Shown: positions 15,526-21,459 of the stretch, one piece after another
How positions within the stretch are numbered: position 1 is the first letter of the stretch
Layout: each line of letters begins with the position of its first letter
Assembly (NCBI GenBank): GCA_005879505.1
Contig: VBKQ01000370.1
Coordinates: 1 to 21,459 of the forward strand
Reading direction: 5' to 3'
Source of the DNA: Deltaproteobacteria bacterium
Lineage (GTDB): Bacteria > Myxococcota > Myxococcia > Myxococcales > 40CM-4-68-19
DNA: 21,459 nt
The notes under the pieces: generated by a model
The model's database searches: none
Told to the model about the DNA's origin: nothing
What the model saw: only the letters and a program-made list of their open reading frames with translations
Made by a program: the position numbers and the translations under genes

Positions 15526-15915
15526 ATGAAGACGCAGCGGCTTCTCGTCGTCCTCACTCTGGTGAACCTGGCCCTTCTGATTTTCACTCTTGCGCGCACA
15601 CGTCCGGCCAGCGCCGAAGTCTCCCCGGTGCTGCGAGGTCGTGCGCTGGAGATCGTGGATGAGCGGGGTCGAGTTCGAGCATCGATCGGCGTGCTGCCGG
15701 CAGAGGCGCAAGAGCATGAGACCGTGTTGTTGCGGCTGATCACGGAGCGCGGGCGTCCGTCAGTGAAGATCGGTGCGTCAGAGCAAGCCGCAGGGCTGAG
15801 CCTTGCCGGCCCGTCGAACACGAAGGACACGTACGTGATCTTGGAGGCGAAAGGAACGGCCAGCTCATTGACGCTGAAAAATGAGGATGGGCGAGTGCAG
15901 ATCGTAAAGCCTTAG
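15526..15915 (+). CDS. Small exported protein of unknown function
   Basis: This is a 129-residue protein with a clear signal peptide or signal anchor: MKTQRLL, a hydrophobic stretch VLTLVNLALLIFTLA, then RPASA before residue 31. The mature part is about 100 residues of beta-rich sequence: LRGRALEIVDERGRVRASIGV, LLRLITERGRPSVKIGASEQAAGLSL, YVILEAKGTASSLTLKNEDGRVQIVKP (described in pieces). It looks like repeated short strands with DxxGRxR-type turns, and ends soon after the last one. I recall similar exported proteins in many environmental bacteria, but no function. AGGAAG lies six bases before the ATG. It is transcribed divergently from hemH, across 121 bases. Confidence 0.8.
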   Translation: MKTQRLLVVLTLVNLALLIFTLARTRPASAEVSPVLRGRALEIVDERGRVRASIGVLPAEAQEHETVLLRLITERGRPSVKIGASEQAAGLSLAGPSNTKDTYVILEAKGTASSLTLKNEDGRVQIVKP

Positions 15916-15970
15916 CGTCGCGCACCGGGATCTCGGGTAACTCCGCTCGTTCAGTCTGGTTAACTGACAC

Positions 15971-16482
15971 TTACCGCCGGGTTGGGGGGTTCGGTGTCCG
16001 CCCCAGGTTTGCCGGCGGCGGCGCATTCCTCAGCGCCTTCCTCGCCAGGTCCTTGTGTTTCTCCAGCACCGGAATGGTGTTGTCGACCAGCGTCTTCAGC
16101 TCCGGCGACTGCAGGTCGCCCTTGTGGTCGCGCAGCAGCGAGATCATGTGCTGGTGGTCCTGCGTCAGCACCGCATCATCTCCTTGTCGTTCGCGGTCAG
16201 GGCGCTGTCGCTCGGGGAGATGCCGGCCTTCTTCGCCGCCGCCATGACTTCCTGATCCGAGCTGCTGTGATCGGTGACCAGCCTCTTGCCGTAGGCCTTG
16301 ATGTCGACGCTCTGCCCTTTCTGCTGCGCCAGCTTGCCGGCGGCGATCTCATCCTGGTTCACATGGTGGAGCAGGGCGACGAGGCGGGCGTCGGTCATCT
16401 TCTCATCGGAGGCCTTCGCGGCGTACGCAAGCCCCGGCGCAAATGCCAAAGCGAATACGATCCCCCGCGCGATCAGCGTCAT
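15971..16482 (-). pseudogene. Broken DUF4142 (DUF305/ferritin-like) exported protein gene
   Basis: Two reading frames together make most of a DUF4142 protein. The first part, 16482 down to 16165, has a good AAGGAG site, a signal peptide ending in AYA, and the family body up to SALTANDKEMM, then hits a stop (RC stop). The second part, 16171 down to 15971, continues in another frame with LTQDHQHMISLL, TIPVLEKHKDLARKAL and a normal end. Relatives carry about 20-25 more residues (GADFD-type segment) between these blocks. The simplest reading is an internal deletion that also shifted the frame. An assembly error is possible. If expressed, only a 105-residue truncated protein results. It lies 77 bases after hemE. 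Confidence 0.7.
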
Positions 16483-16559
16483 GGTGGTCTCCTTGGCATT
16501 GAAGCTGTGCAGCGCACGCTGGGACGCAACCAAACGGCAAGGCGCTGCCCCGCCGCCGC

Positions 16560-17612
16560 TCAGCGGGGAGGCGTGTGGGCGTGCACCTGCCGGACGAGCG
16601 CCTTCGCGTTCTCGACCGGCGTTCCGACGATCACGCCGTGGCCGAGATTGAAGATGTGCCCTGGGCCGGCGCGGTCGGCCAGCTCGAGCACGCGCGCGAC
16701 GCGGATCTCCTGCTCGGCTAGCGGCAGGAAGAGGGTCGCGGGATCGAGGTTTCCTTGCAGCGCGACACCCGGCCCCACGCGGCCGCGCGCCTCGTCGAGA
16801 GGAACGCGCCAGTCCACGCCGACGACGTCCGCGCCGGTGGCCGCGAGCTGGGCGAGCAGCTCCCCGGTCTCTACTCCGAACACGATCACGGGCTGCGGAT
16901 CCCGCGCGTCGCGCTCGAGGCCGGCGATCACCCGCGCGATGTACGGCGCGCCGAACTTCGCGTAGTCCTCCGGGCCGAGCGCGCCCGCCCAGGAATCGAA
17001 GATCTGCAGCGCGTGCGCGCCCGCGGCGAGCTGCGCGTTCAGGTACGCGACGAGCGTATCCGCGATCTTGCCTAGCAGCTCGTGCGCCAGCCTCTCGTCG
17101 GAGAAGAGGGCCGCCTTCGCGCGCTCGAAGCTGCGTGAGGTCTTGCCCTCGATCATGTACGCGGCGAGCGTCCAGGGACCGCCGCAGAAGCCGATGAGCG
17201 GAACGCGCCCGCCGAGACCTTTCAGGGTCCTGCGAATCGCTTCCATCACGTATCCGAGCTCCCGCTCCGGATCCGCGATGTGGAGCCTGTCGACGTCCGC
17301 CTGCGTGCGCAGAGGCGTGGGAAACTGCGGGCCCTCGTCCTCGAGGATGAGCTTCATCCCCATCGCTTCGCAGACGACGAGGATGTCGCTGAAGAGGATG
17401 GCGGCGTCGACGCCGAGGATGTCGACCGGCTGCAGCGTCACTTCCGCGGCCAGGTCCGGGGTCTTGCACAGCTCGAGAAAGGAGACCCTGGCGCGGACGG
17501 CGCGGTACTCCGGCAAATAGCGGCCCGCCTGGCGCATGAGCCAGATCGGGGTGCTGTCGACGGGACGGCGCCGGCAGGCGTCGAGGAAGCGATGCGACAT
17601 CGAGGTCGCCAT
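16560..17612 (-). CDS. hemE: Uroporphyrinogen decarboxylase HemE
   Basis: HemE removes four carboxyl groups from uroporphyrinogen III to give coproporphyrinogen III, in the cytoplasm. The 350-residue length is standard. WLMRQAGRYLPEYR at 24-37 is the hallmark substrate-binding segment (Arg27, Arg31). AAILFSDILVV holds the key Asp76, GGPWTLAAYMIEG holds Tyr152, and FNLGHGV at 321-327 holds His325. The start at 17612 lies 11 bases after the diadenylate cyclase stop on the same strand, so the two may share a transcript. Alternative starts four codons downstream (MSHRFL) would also give a full enzyme. The two oxidase steps between HemE and HemH are not encoded nearby. Confidence 0.96.
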   Translation of the reverse strand: MATSMSHRFLDACRRRPVDSTPIWLMRQAGRYLPEYRAVRARVSFLELCKTPDLAAEVTLQPVDILGVDAAILFSDILVVCEAMGMKLILEDEGPQFPTPLRTQADVDRLHIADPERELGYVMEAIRRTLKGLGGRVPLIGFCGGPWTLAAYMIEGKTSRSFERAKAALFSDERLAHELLGKIADTLVAYLNAQLAAGAHALQIFDSWAGALGPEDYAKFGAPYIARVIAGLERDARDPQPVIVFGVETGELLAQLAATGADVVGVDWRVPLDEARGRVGPGVALQGNLDPATLFLPLAEQEIRVARVLELADRAGPGHIFNLGHGVIVGTPVENAKALVRQVHAHTPPR

Positions 17613-17623
17613 CTATCACGGGA

Positions 17624-18505
17624 TCAGGACCGCCGAGCGACCTGCTGGAGCTCGAGGACTGCCTGCCCCCCCTTCCAGACGCGGACGGTTCCGCTGGACT
17701 GGGACACGGAGATGGCCACGGCGTTCGTTTCGACGGTGATCGCCGCCGCGGCGGCGTGGCGGGCGCCGAGGCCGAGTGGCAGCTCCACCTTGCCTTCGCC
17801 GACCTGGAGGTAGCGGCCGGCGGCGAGCACCACTCCGTCCTCGCGGATGATGAAGGCACCGTCCAGCACGGCGAAGTTCTTGATGGCCTCGCGGATGGAC
17901 GGGTCGAGCACGTTCCGCTCGGCCTCCGAGATCCCCTGGAAGGGGTTGATGGTGAGCTGCTTGCTGTGTTCCATCACCGTGGTCGACTCGCCGAGCACGA
18001 AGATGGTGCCGATGGGGTGCCCTTCGAATCCCTCGTGTCCGATGGCCATCGCCAGGGAGACCAGCGCTTCGACTACCTGCGGGCTGAACTCGTCGCCGAG
18101 CCCCTGGGTGTCGATGGAGGACTTCTCCTCGAAACCGCGGCCGATCTGCAGCCGCACCACGGTGTCCGGCAGCCGGGATCCCGTCCGCCCGGTCAGGCAG
18201 AGCACGTCCTCGCCATCGCGCAGCGCGTCAGCGGTGACGGCCGCGACCAGCGCCACCTTCACCTTCTCGATCCGCGAATAGTCGTAGGGCGGGACGGTGA
18301 CGCAGACGTAACCCTGCTTGCGCAGGTTGTGCGCAAGCTGCTCCTCACTGACGGCGTAGATGATCTTCTTCTTGATCGGCCGTCCGCGTATGTCATCCTT
18401 CGACAGGGGGACGTCGGTGACCATCAGCAGGTGATCGACCGCGGGTTTCGCGGCCAGCGTCAGGATGCTGCGCAGGAACTCGCGATCGAGCTTGCTGTCG
18501 GCCAT
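17624..18505 (-). CDS. Diadenylate cyclase, DacZ type (pyruvate-kinase-like domain plus DAC domain)
   Basis: This is a 293-residue soluble enzyme that makes c-di-AMP from two ATP. The C-terminal DAC domain (about 145-293) carries both catalytic motifs: DGA at 215-217 within AVLDGAFIIREDG, and the RHxxA motif at 249-253 in GLGARHAAAAAIT. The third position is Ala where DisA and CdaA have Arg. The N-terminal 130 residues form an alpha/beta domain (HLLMVTDVPLS, IYAVSEEQLAHNL, VLCLTGRTG) like the C-terminal domain of pyruvate kinase. This arrangement is known from archaeal DacZ and some deltaproteobacteria. No membrane helices are present, unlike CdaA. It is divergent from the DksA-like gene across 80 bases; hemE follows after 11 bases. 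Confidence 0.85.
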   Translation of the reverse strand: MADSKLDREFLRSILTLAAKPAVDHLLMVTDVPLSKDDIRGRPIKKKIIYAVSEEQLAHNLRKQGYVCVTVPPYDYSRIEKVKVALVAAVTADALRDGEDVLCLTGRTGSRLPDTVVRLQIGRGFEEKSSIDTQGLGDEFSPQVVEALVSLAMAIGHEGFEGHPIGTIFVLGESTTVMEHSKQLTINPFQGISEAERNVLDPSIREAIKNFAVLDGAFIIREDGVVLAAGRYLQVGEGKVELPLGLGARHAAAAAITVETNAVAISVSQSSGTVRVWKGGQAVLELQQVARRS

Positions 18506-18516
18506 GAACGTTCGCC

Positions 18517-18545
18517 TTGACGGGACCCTAATGCGTCCCTAGTAT
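18517..18545 (+). promoter_or_regulatory. Strong candidate sigma-70 promoter for the DksA-like gene, with inverted repeat in the spacer
   Basis: TTGACG (18517-18522) and TAGTAT (18540-18545) are 17 bases apart, a near-consensus promoter with an expected start near 18552, about 34 bases before the ATG. The spacer region holds an inverted repeat, GGGAC (18522-18526) and GTCCC (18535-18539) around eight bases. A regulator bound there would block the promoter. The site also lies in the 5' region of the divergent diadenylate cyclase gene. Confidence 0.6.
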
Positions 18546-18585
18546 TCCGCCTCTTTTTTACCGGCCCTTTCGCCGGAGCGAATCG

Positions 18586-18990
18586 ATGGCACCCAGTCGA
18601 GCAGCAACGTTGCGCGGGGGCAGCACCTTGAACCAGAAGGACTTGAAGCGCTTCCGGAAGATCCTCGAGGAATCGAAGAAGAACCTCCTCATGAGCGCGC
18701 GCAAGACGCTCAGCGAGGAAGCCGCCTTCGATACTGACGATCTGCCGGACGAGATCGACCTGGCCTCCTCGGAGTACACGCAGAGCATGGTCTTCCGCCT
18801 GCGCGATCGCGAGAAGTTCCTGCTGAAGAAGATCGACGACGCGCTGGCGCGGATCGAGAGCGGCACGTTCGGGATCTGCGAGATCTGCGAGGAAGAGATC
18901 TCCGTCAAGCGCCTGGAAGCCAGGCCGGTCACCACCATGTGCATCCGGTGCAAGGAAGAGCAAGAGAAGCAGGAGAAAAGCTATGGGTAA
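18586..18990 (+). CDS. DksA/TraR-family zinc-finger regulator
   Basis: This 134-residue protein is of the DksA/TraR type, which enters the RNA polymerase secondary channel and adjusts transcription with ppGpp. Residues 18-90 form the coiled coil. Its tip DLPDEIDLAS has Asp55 and Asp58 at the positions of E. coli DksA Asp71 and Asp74, which argues for true DksA activity. The zinc finger uses Cys98, Cys101, Cys119 and Cys122 (ICEICEEE, RLEARPVTTMCIRC). A shorter N-terminus than E. coli DksA (151 residues) is common in deltaproteobacteria. The ATG at 18586 has GGAG eight bases upstream. A perfect hairpin follows the stop. Confidence 0.88.
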   Translation: MAPSRAATLRGGSTLNQKDLKRFRKILEESKKNLLMSARKTLSEEAAFDTDDLPDEIDLASSEYTQSMVFRLRDREKFLLKKIDDALARIESGTFGICEICEEEISVKRLEARPVTTMCIRCKEEQEKQEKSYG

Positions 18991-18992
18991 CG

Positions 18993-19017
18993 CCTTGCCG
19001 TCCGCAGGACGGCAAGG
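18993..19017. terminator. Perfect 11-bp hairpin between convergent genes
   Basis: CCTTGCCGTCC (18993-19003) and GGACGGCAAGG (19007-19017) pair perfectly across a GCA loop, starting two bases after the stop of the DksA-like gene and ending 18 bases before the stop of the moeB-like gene. It is well placed to end transcription from both sides. There is no U-tract on either strand, so it may instead protect the 3' ends of the mRNAs or act with Rho. Confidence 0.6.
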
Positions 19018-19035
19018 AGGCTCTTAGACTGAACG

Positions 19036-20253
19036 CTACGCCTGCGCCGTTACGCTGTGCTGGCCGGGGCCGCCGGTAGCCCGCCGGGGCGCAATCGCGC
19101 AGCTCGCCTCGGTGTACTCCGGCAAAAGTTCCCGCATGGGGTGCTCTCCGCACGCCGGGCAATTTGCATCCCGAACGTACTTCACTTCCCGGAACCTCTG
19201 CTCCAGCGCGTCGTACAGCAGCAGCCGCCCAACCAGCGGCTCGCCTTTGCCCAGCAGCAGCTTCACTGTCTCCACCGCCTGCACCAGCCCGATGACTCCG
19301 GGCAGAACACCGAGGACGCCCGCCTCCTGGCACGACGGCGCCAGCTCCGGCGGCGGCGGCTCGGGGAATAGGCAGCGGTAGCACGGTCTCCCGCCGCCCG
19401 GGATGAACGTGGTCGCCTGCCCGTCGAATCGGAAGATGGACCCGTGGACGTTGGGCTTCTCCAGCAGCACGCAGGCGTCGTTCACCAAGTACCGCGTCCC
19501 GAAATTGTCCGAGCCGTCGACGATGACGTCGTACTTGGAGAACAGCTCCAAGGCGTTGTCGCGGTTCAACCGCACCCGGTGCTCGTCGACCACGACCTCC
19601 GGGTTGAGCGCCTGCAGCGTCTTCTTCGCCGATTCCGTCTTCGGCATCCCCACCCGGTCGGTAGTGTGCAGGATCTGGCGCTGCAGATTGGACTCGTCGA
19701 CCACGTCGTCATCGACGATCCCGATCCGCCCGACGCCCGCCGCGGCCAGATAGAGGGCGGCCGGCGACCCGAGCCCCCCGGCCCCGATCAGAAGGACCTT
19801 GGACTTGAGCAGCTTCGCCTGCCCGACCTCGCCCACTTCGGGAATCATGAGGTGCCGGCTGTACCGGGCGCGCTGCGCCTCGGTCAGACGCACCGGCATG
19901 TCCAGCGGTAGCCCGGCGTCCTTCCACGCGCTGAACCCGCCGGCCAGGTTGCGGACCCGCGTGTAGCCCATGTCCTCCAGTGTCTTGCCCGCGAGCAGCG
20001 AACGCGTGCCGCTCGCGCAGTAGAGGACGACATCCGCGCCACGATCGGGGACCGTCTCCTCGATCCGCAGCTCGAGAAATCCGCGCGGGACGTGCTTGGC
20101 GCCCGGCAGCATGCCGCCGTCGGTCTCCTGCTTCTCCCGGACATCGATGATGACCGGCTTGGGCGACTGCCGTGACAGCTCCAGGGGCCGTACTTCCGGC
20201 ACCTTGGACCGGGCGTCCTTGAGCAGCTCCGTCTTGGTCTTCATGGTTGGCAT
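19036..20253 (-). CDS. moeB: Rhodanese-MoeB/ThiF fusion: sulfur-carrier adenylyltransferase
   Basis: This 405-residue protein activates the C-terminus of a small sulfur-carrier protein (MoaD or ThiS type) with ATP and probably supplies sulfur. Residues 15-118 are a rhodanese domain with active-site loop CASGTRS and persulfide Cys79. Residues 123-380 are the E1-like domain: RYSRHLMIPEVG, nucleotide loop GAGGLGSPAA (157-166), ESNLQRQ (187-193), DGSDN (246-250), and zinc cysteines Cys291/Cys294 and Cys365/Cys368. In MoeZ and Uba4 the rhodanese is C-terminal; here it is N-terminal. The last 20 residues are Ala/Gly-rich. The ATG at 20253 has no Shine-Dalgarno sequence; a second ATG at 20244 is equally possible. 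Carrier partner and pathway (molybdopterin, thiamine or cysteine) are not shown by neighbours. Confidence 0.88.
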   Translation of the reverse strand: MPTMKTKTELLKDARSKVPEVRPLELSRQSPKPVIIDVREKQETDGGMLPGAKHVPRGFLELRIEETVPDRGADVVLYCASGTRSLLAGKTLEDMGYTRVRNLAGGFSAWKDAGLPLDMPVRLTEAQRARYSRHLMIPEVGEVGQAKLLKSKVLLIGAGGLGSPAALYLAAAGVGRIGIVDDDVVDESNLQRQILHTTDRVGMPKTESAKKTLQALNPEVVVDEHRVRLNRDNALELFSKYDVIVDGSDNFGTRYLVNDACVLLEKPNVHGSIFRFDGQATTFIPGGGRPCYRCLFPEPPPPELAPSCQEAGVLGVLPGVIGLVQAVETVKLLLGKGEPLVGRLLLYDALEQRFREVKYVRDANCPACGEHPMRELLPEYTEASCAIAPRRATGGPGQHSVTAQA

Positions 20254-20331
20254 TCTAACTCATACCGCGTTGCGTCAAAGCAGCTTGTCCGGTTTGCGAT
20301 TGCTGCACATCGTGTTCGGCACGGAGGGGGG

Positions 20332-21459
20332 ATGCCCGAAAAGCCGCATGGTTCCATCCTGCGACGCGCGGGACCGCTGATGCTCGCCCGCCTCGGGGTG
20401 GCGGGCTTCACCTTCGCCATCCCGATGGTCCTGGCGCGGGTCCTTCTCCCCGAAAGCTACGGTACGTTCAAGCAGGCCTGGCTGCTCTCGAATACTCTCG
20501 TGCTGGTCCTGCCGCTCGGGCTCAACCAGAGCCTGGTCTACTTCGTGCCTCGCGAGCCGACGAAGAAGCGGCTCTGGGAGTCGCATGCCCTCGTGCTGAC
20601 GACGGCCCTCGGGGTGGTCGCCGCCGCCCTGCTGCTGGGCTTGGGTCCGCTCGTCGCCTCGGCGTTCCACAATCCCGAGCTGACGAGCGTGATGCCCTAC
20701 GTCGCTGCCTTCACCGCGATGCGCCTCGCGGCCTCGTGCTTCGACCTCGCCTTGATGGCGAAAGGGCGCATTCCTGCCAGCGCCGCGGTCCGCCTCGCCT
20801 CCGAAGGCTTCTACACGCTCTGCCTGATCGCCAGCGCTCTCTGGACACACAGCGTGGCCGGCGCGTTCGCCGGTGTGGTGATCGCTACTTCGGCGAAGGC
20901 GGCCGCATGCTGGATCGCGCTCGCCGGCGGCGGGCTGCAGTTTTCCCGGCGAGACCTGGGCCGCCAGCTCGCCTACACCCTCCCGTTCGGGGCGGCCTTC
21001 GCCCTGGTGATCCCGCAGCAGCAGTTCCACAGCTACCTGGTGAGCGCGAGCGTCACCGCCGCCGCCTTCGCGGTGTACTCTGTGGGGTGCTTCCAGCTTC
21101 CCATCATCGACATGCTCTACACGCCGGTGTCCGAGGTCCTGCAGCTCGGGATCGCGGAGCACGACGTGAACGGCGACAACGAAGGCGCGCTGCGGCTGTT
21201 TCGCGAAGCGGTAGCGCGGCTCTCGTTCGTGTTCGTGCCGACGATGGCGCTGCTGGCGATCGCCGCCCCGACGCTGATCAGCTTTCTCTTCACCGACCGC
21301 TACTTCGGCGCGGTACCCATCTTCCGGGTCGCCATCCTCTCCATCCCCATGGCGGCGCTGCCGCTCGACGGTGTCATGCGCGCGCGCGCCCAGAACCAGT
21401 TCATGTTCCGGGTCAGCGCGCTCAAGCTGGCGCTGACGGTCCCGCTGGTCTGGGCGGGG
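20332..21459 (+). CDS. Polysaccharide/oligosaccharide flippase, Wzx-like (partial, 3' end outside window)
   Basis: The first 376 codons of an integral membrane protein are present and the frame is open at the window end. It starts MPEKPHGSILRRAG, then LMLARLGVAGFTFAIPMVLARVLLP and ESYGTFKQAWLL, the typical N-terminal pair of helices of the polysaccharide-synthesis flippase family (MOP superfamily). Around ten hydrophobic helices follow at regular spacing, with SFLFTDRYFGAVPIFRVAIL near the visible end, a motif often seen as LFGxxYxxAxxxFRI in this family. Such proteins move lipid-linked sugar units across the inner membrane for exopolysaccharide, O-antigen or spore coat. GGAGGGGGG runs right up to the ATG at 20332; an in-frame ATG at 20380 is the alternative. 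It diverges from the moeB-like gene across 78 bases. Confidence 0.83.
   Translation, partial: MPEKPHGSILRRAGPLMLARLGVAGFTFAIPMVLARVLLPESYGTFKQAWLLSNTLVLVLPLGLNQSLVYFVPREPTKKRLWESHALVLTTALGVVAAALLLGLGPLVASAFHNPELTSVMPYVAAFTAMRLAASCFDLALMAKGRIPASAAVRLASEGFYTLCLIASALWTHSVAGAFAGVVIATSAKAAACWIALAGGGLQFSRRDLGRQLAYTLPFGAAFALVIPQQQFHSYLVSASVTAAAFAVYSVGCFQLPIIDMLYTPVSEVLQLGIAEHDVNGDNEGALRLFREAVARLSFVFVPTMALLAIAAPTLISFLFTDRYFGAVPIFRVAILSIPMAALPLDGVMRARAQNQFMFRVSALKLALTVPLVWAG

Noticed and set aside
14559..15662. A 367-codon plus-strand open frame opposite hemH
   Set aside because: Composition is Arg/Glu/His-rich shadow type, and hemH on the other strand has all its catalytic motifs.
16165..17859. A 564-codon minus-strand open frame across hemE and the cyclase
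   Set aside because: Only its last part (the DUF4142 N-terminal half from 16482) looks like protein; the rest is an out-of-frame shadow of hemE and the diadenylate cyclase gene.
18506..18513. GAACGTTC palindrome as an SOS (LexA) box
   Set aside because: Known GAAC/GTTC boxes have a four-base spacer; this one has none, and eight bases can occur by chance.
20252..20278. TTGACG-15-TAGAAT as a promoter for the moeB-like gene
   Set aside because: The 15-base spacer is short and the -10 box overlaps the first ATG. It would only work with a nearly leaderless start at 20244, so it is left as a weak possibility.
1..21459. CRISPR array, tRNA or rRNA gene, integrase or transposase, toxin-antitoxin or defence genes
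   Set aside because: None was found on either strand. All sizeable coding regions are accounted for by housekeeping, envelope, transport or regulatory genes.

Overview
The window is high-GC bacterial chromosome, about two-thirds G+C by eye. It has tightly packed, often overlapping genes and many GTG starts. The gene content suggests a Gram-negative deltaproteobacterial lineage, most likely Myxococcota: an LPS operon that uses LpxI, lipoproteins with DAGP-repeat linkers, a DacZ-type diadenylate cyclase, and a DksA-family regulator. This placement is inference; no rRNA or other taxonomic marker is present. I saw no tRNA, rRNA, CRISPR array or intact insertion sequence, and no gene-free stretch longer than about 225 bases.

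Left part (1-5717). The 5' end of a FrcB/RbsB-like sugar-binding protein gene leaves the window on the minus strand. Divergent from it is a compact lipid A operon: ompH(skp)-lpxD-fabZ-lpxA-lpxI-unknown small gene-lpxB, with gaps of 10 bases or less or short overlaps. A good sigma-70-type promoter lies in front of ompH. Together these genes supply the early cytoplasmic steps of lipid A synthesis: UDP-GlcNAc acylation, N-acylation, pyrophosphate cleavage and disaccharide formation. They also supply the hydroxyacyl-ACP dehydratase of fatty acid synthesis and a periplasmic chaperone.

Middle (5727-12339). A minus-strand unit of four genes runs from 10854 down to 5727. It holds two paralogous propeller-like lipoproteins, a polar amino acid transporter in which the binding protein is fused to the permease, and its ATPase. 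The lipoproteins overlap by 4 bases and the second lies 9 bases before the transporter, so the four look co-transcribed. On the plus strand a HAD-family hydrolase overlaps a SixA-type histidine phosphatase gene.

Right part (12301-21459). On the minus strand are a KimA-like potassium/proton symporter, ferrochelatase (hemH), a broken DUF4142 gene, uroporphyrinogen decarboxylase (hemE) and a diadenylate cyclase with an N-terminal pyruvate-kinase-like domain (DacZ type). KimA is a known c-di-AMP target in Bacillus, so the c-di-AMP synthase and the potassium transporter about 3.3 kb apart are the most suggestive pairing here. A small secreted protein lies between the heme genes on the plus strand. 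A DksA/TraR-family zinc-finger regulator is transcribed divergently from the cyclase, from a near-consensus promoter with an inverted repeat in its spacer. It converges, across an 11-bp hairpin, on a rhodanese-MoeB fusion. The window ends inside a polysaccharide flippase.

No single new defence or mobile system stands out. The best leads are the lipoprotein/ABC-transporter operon, the DacZ/KimA neighbourhood, and the uncharacterised gene between lpxI and lpxB.
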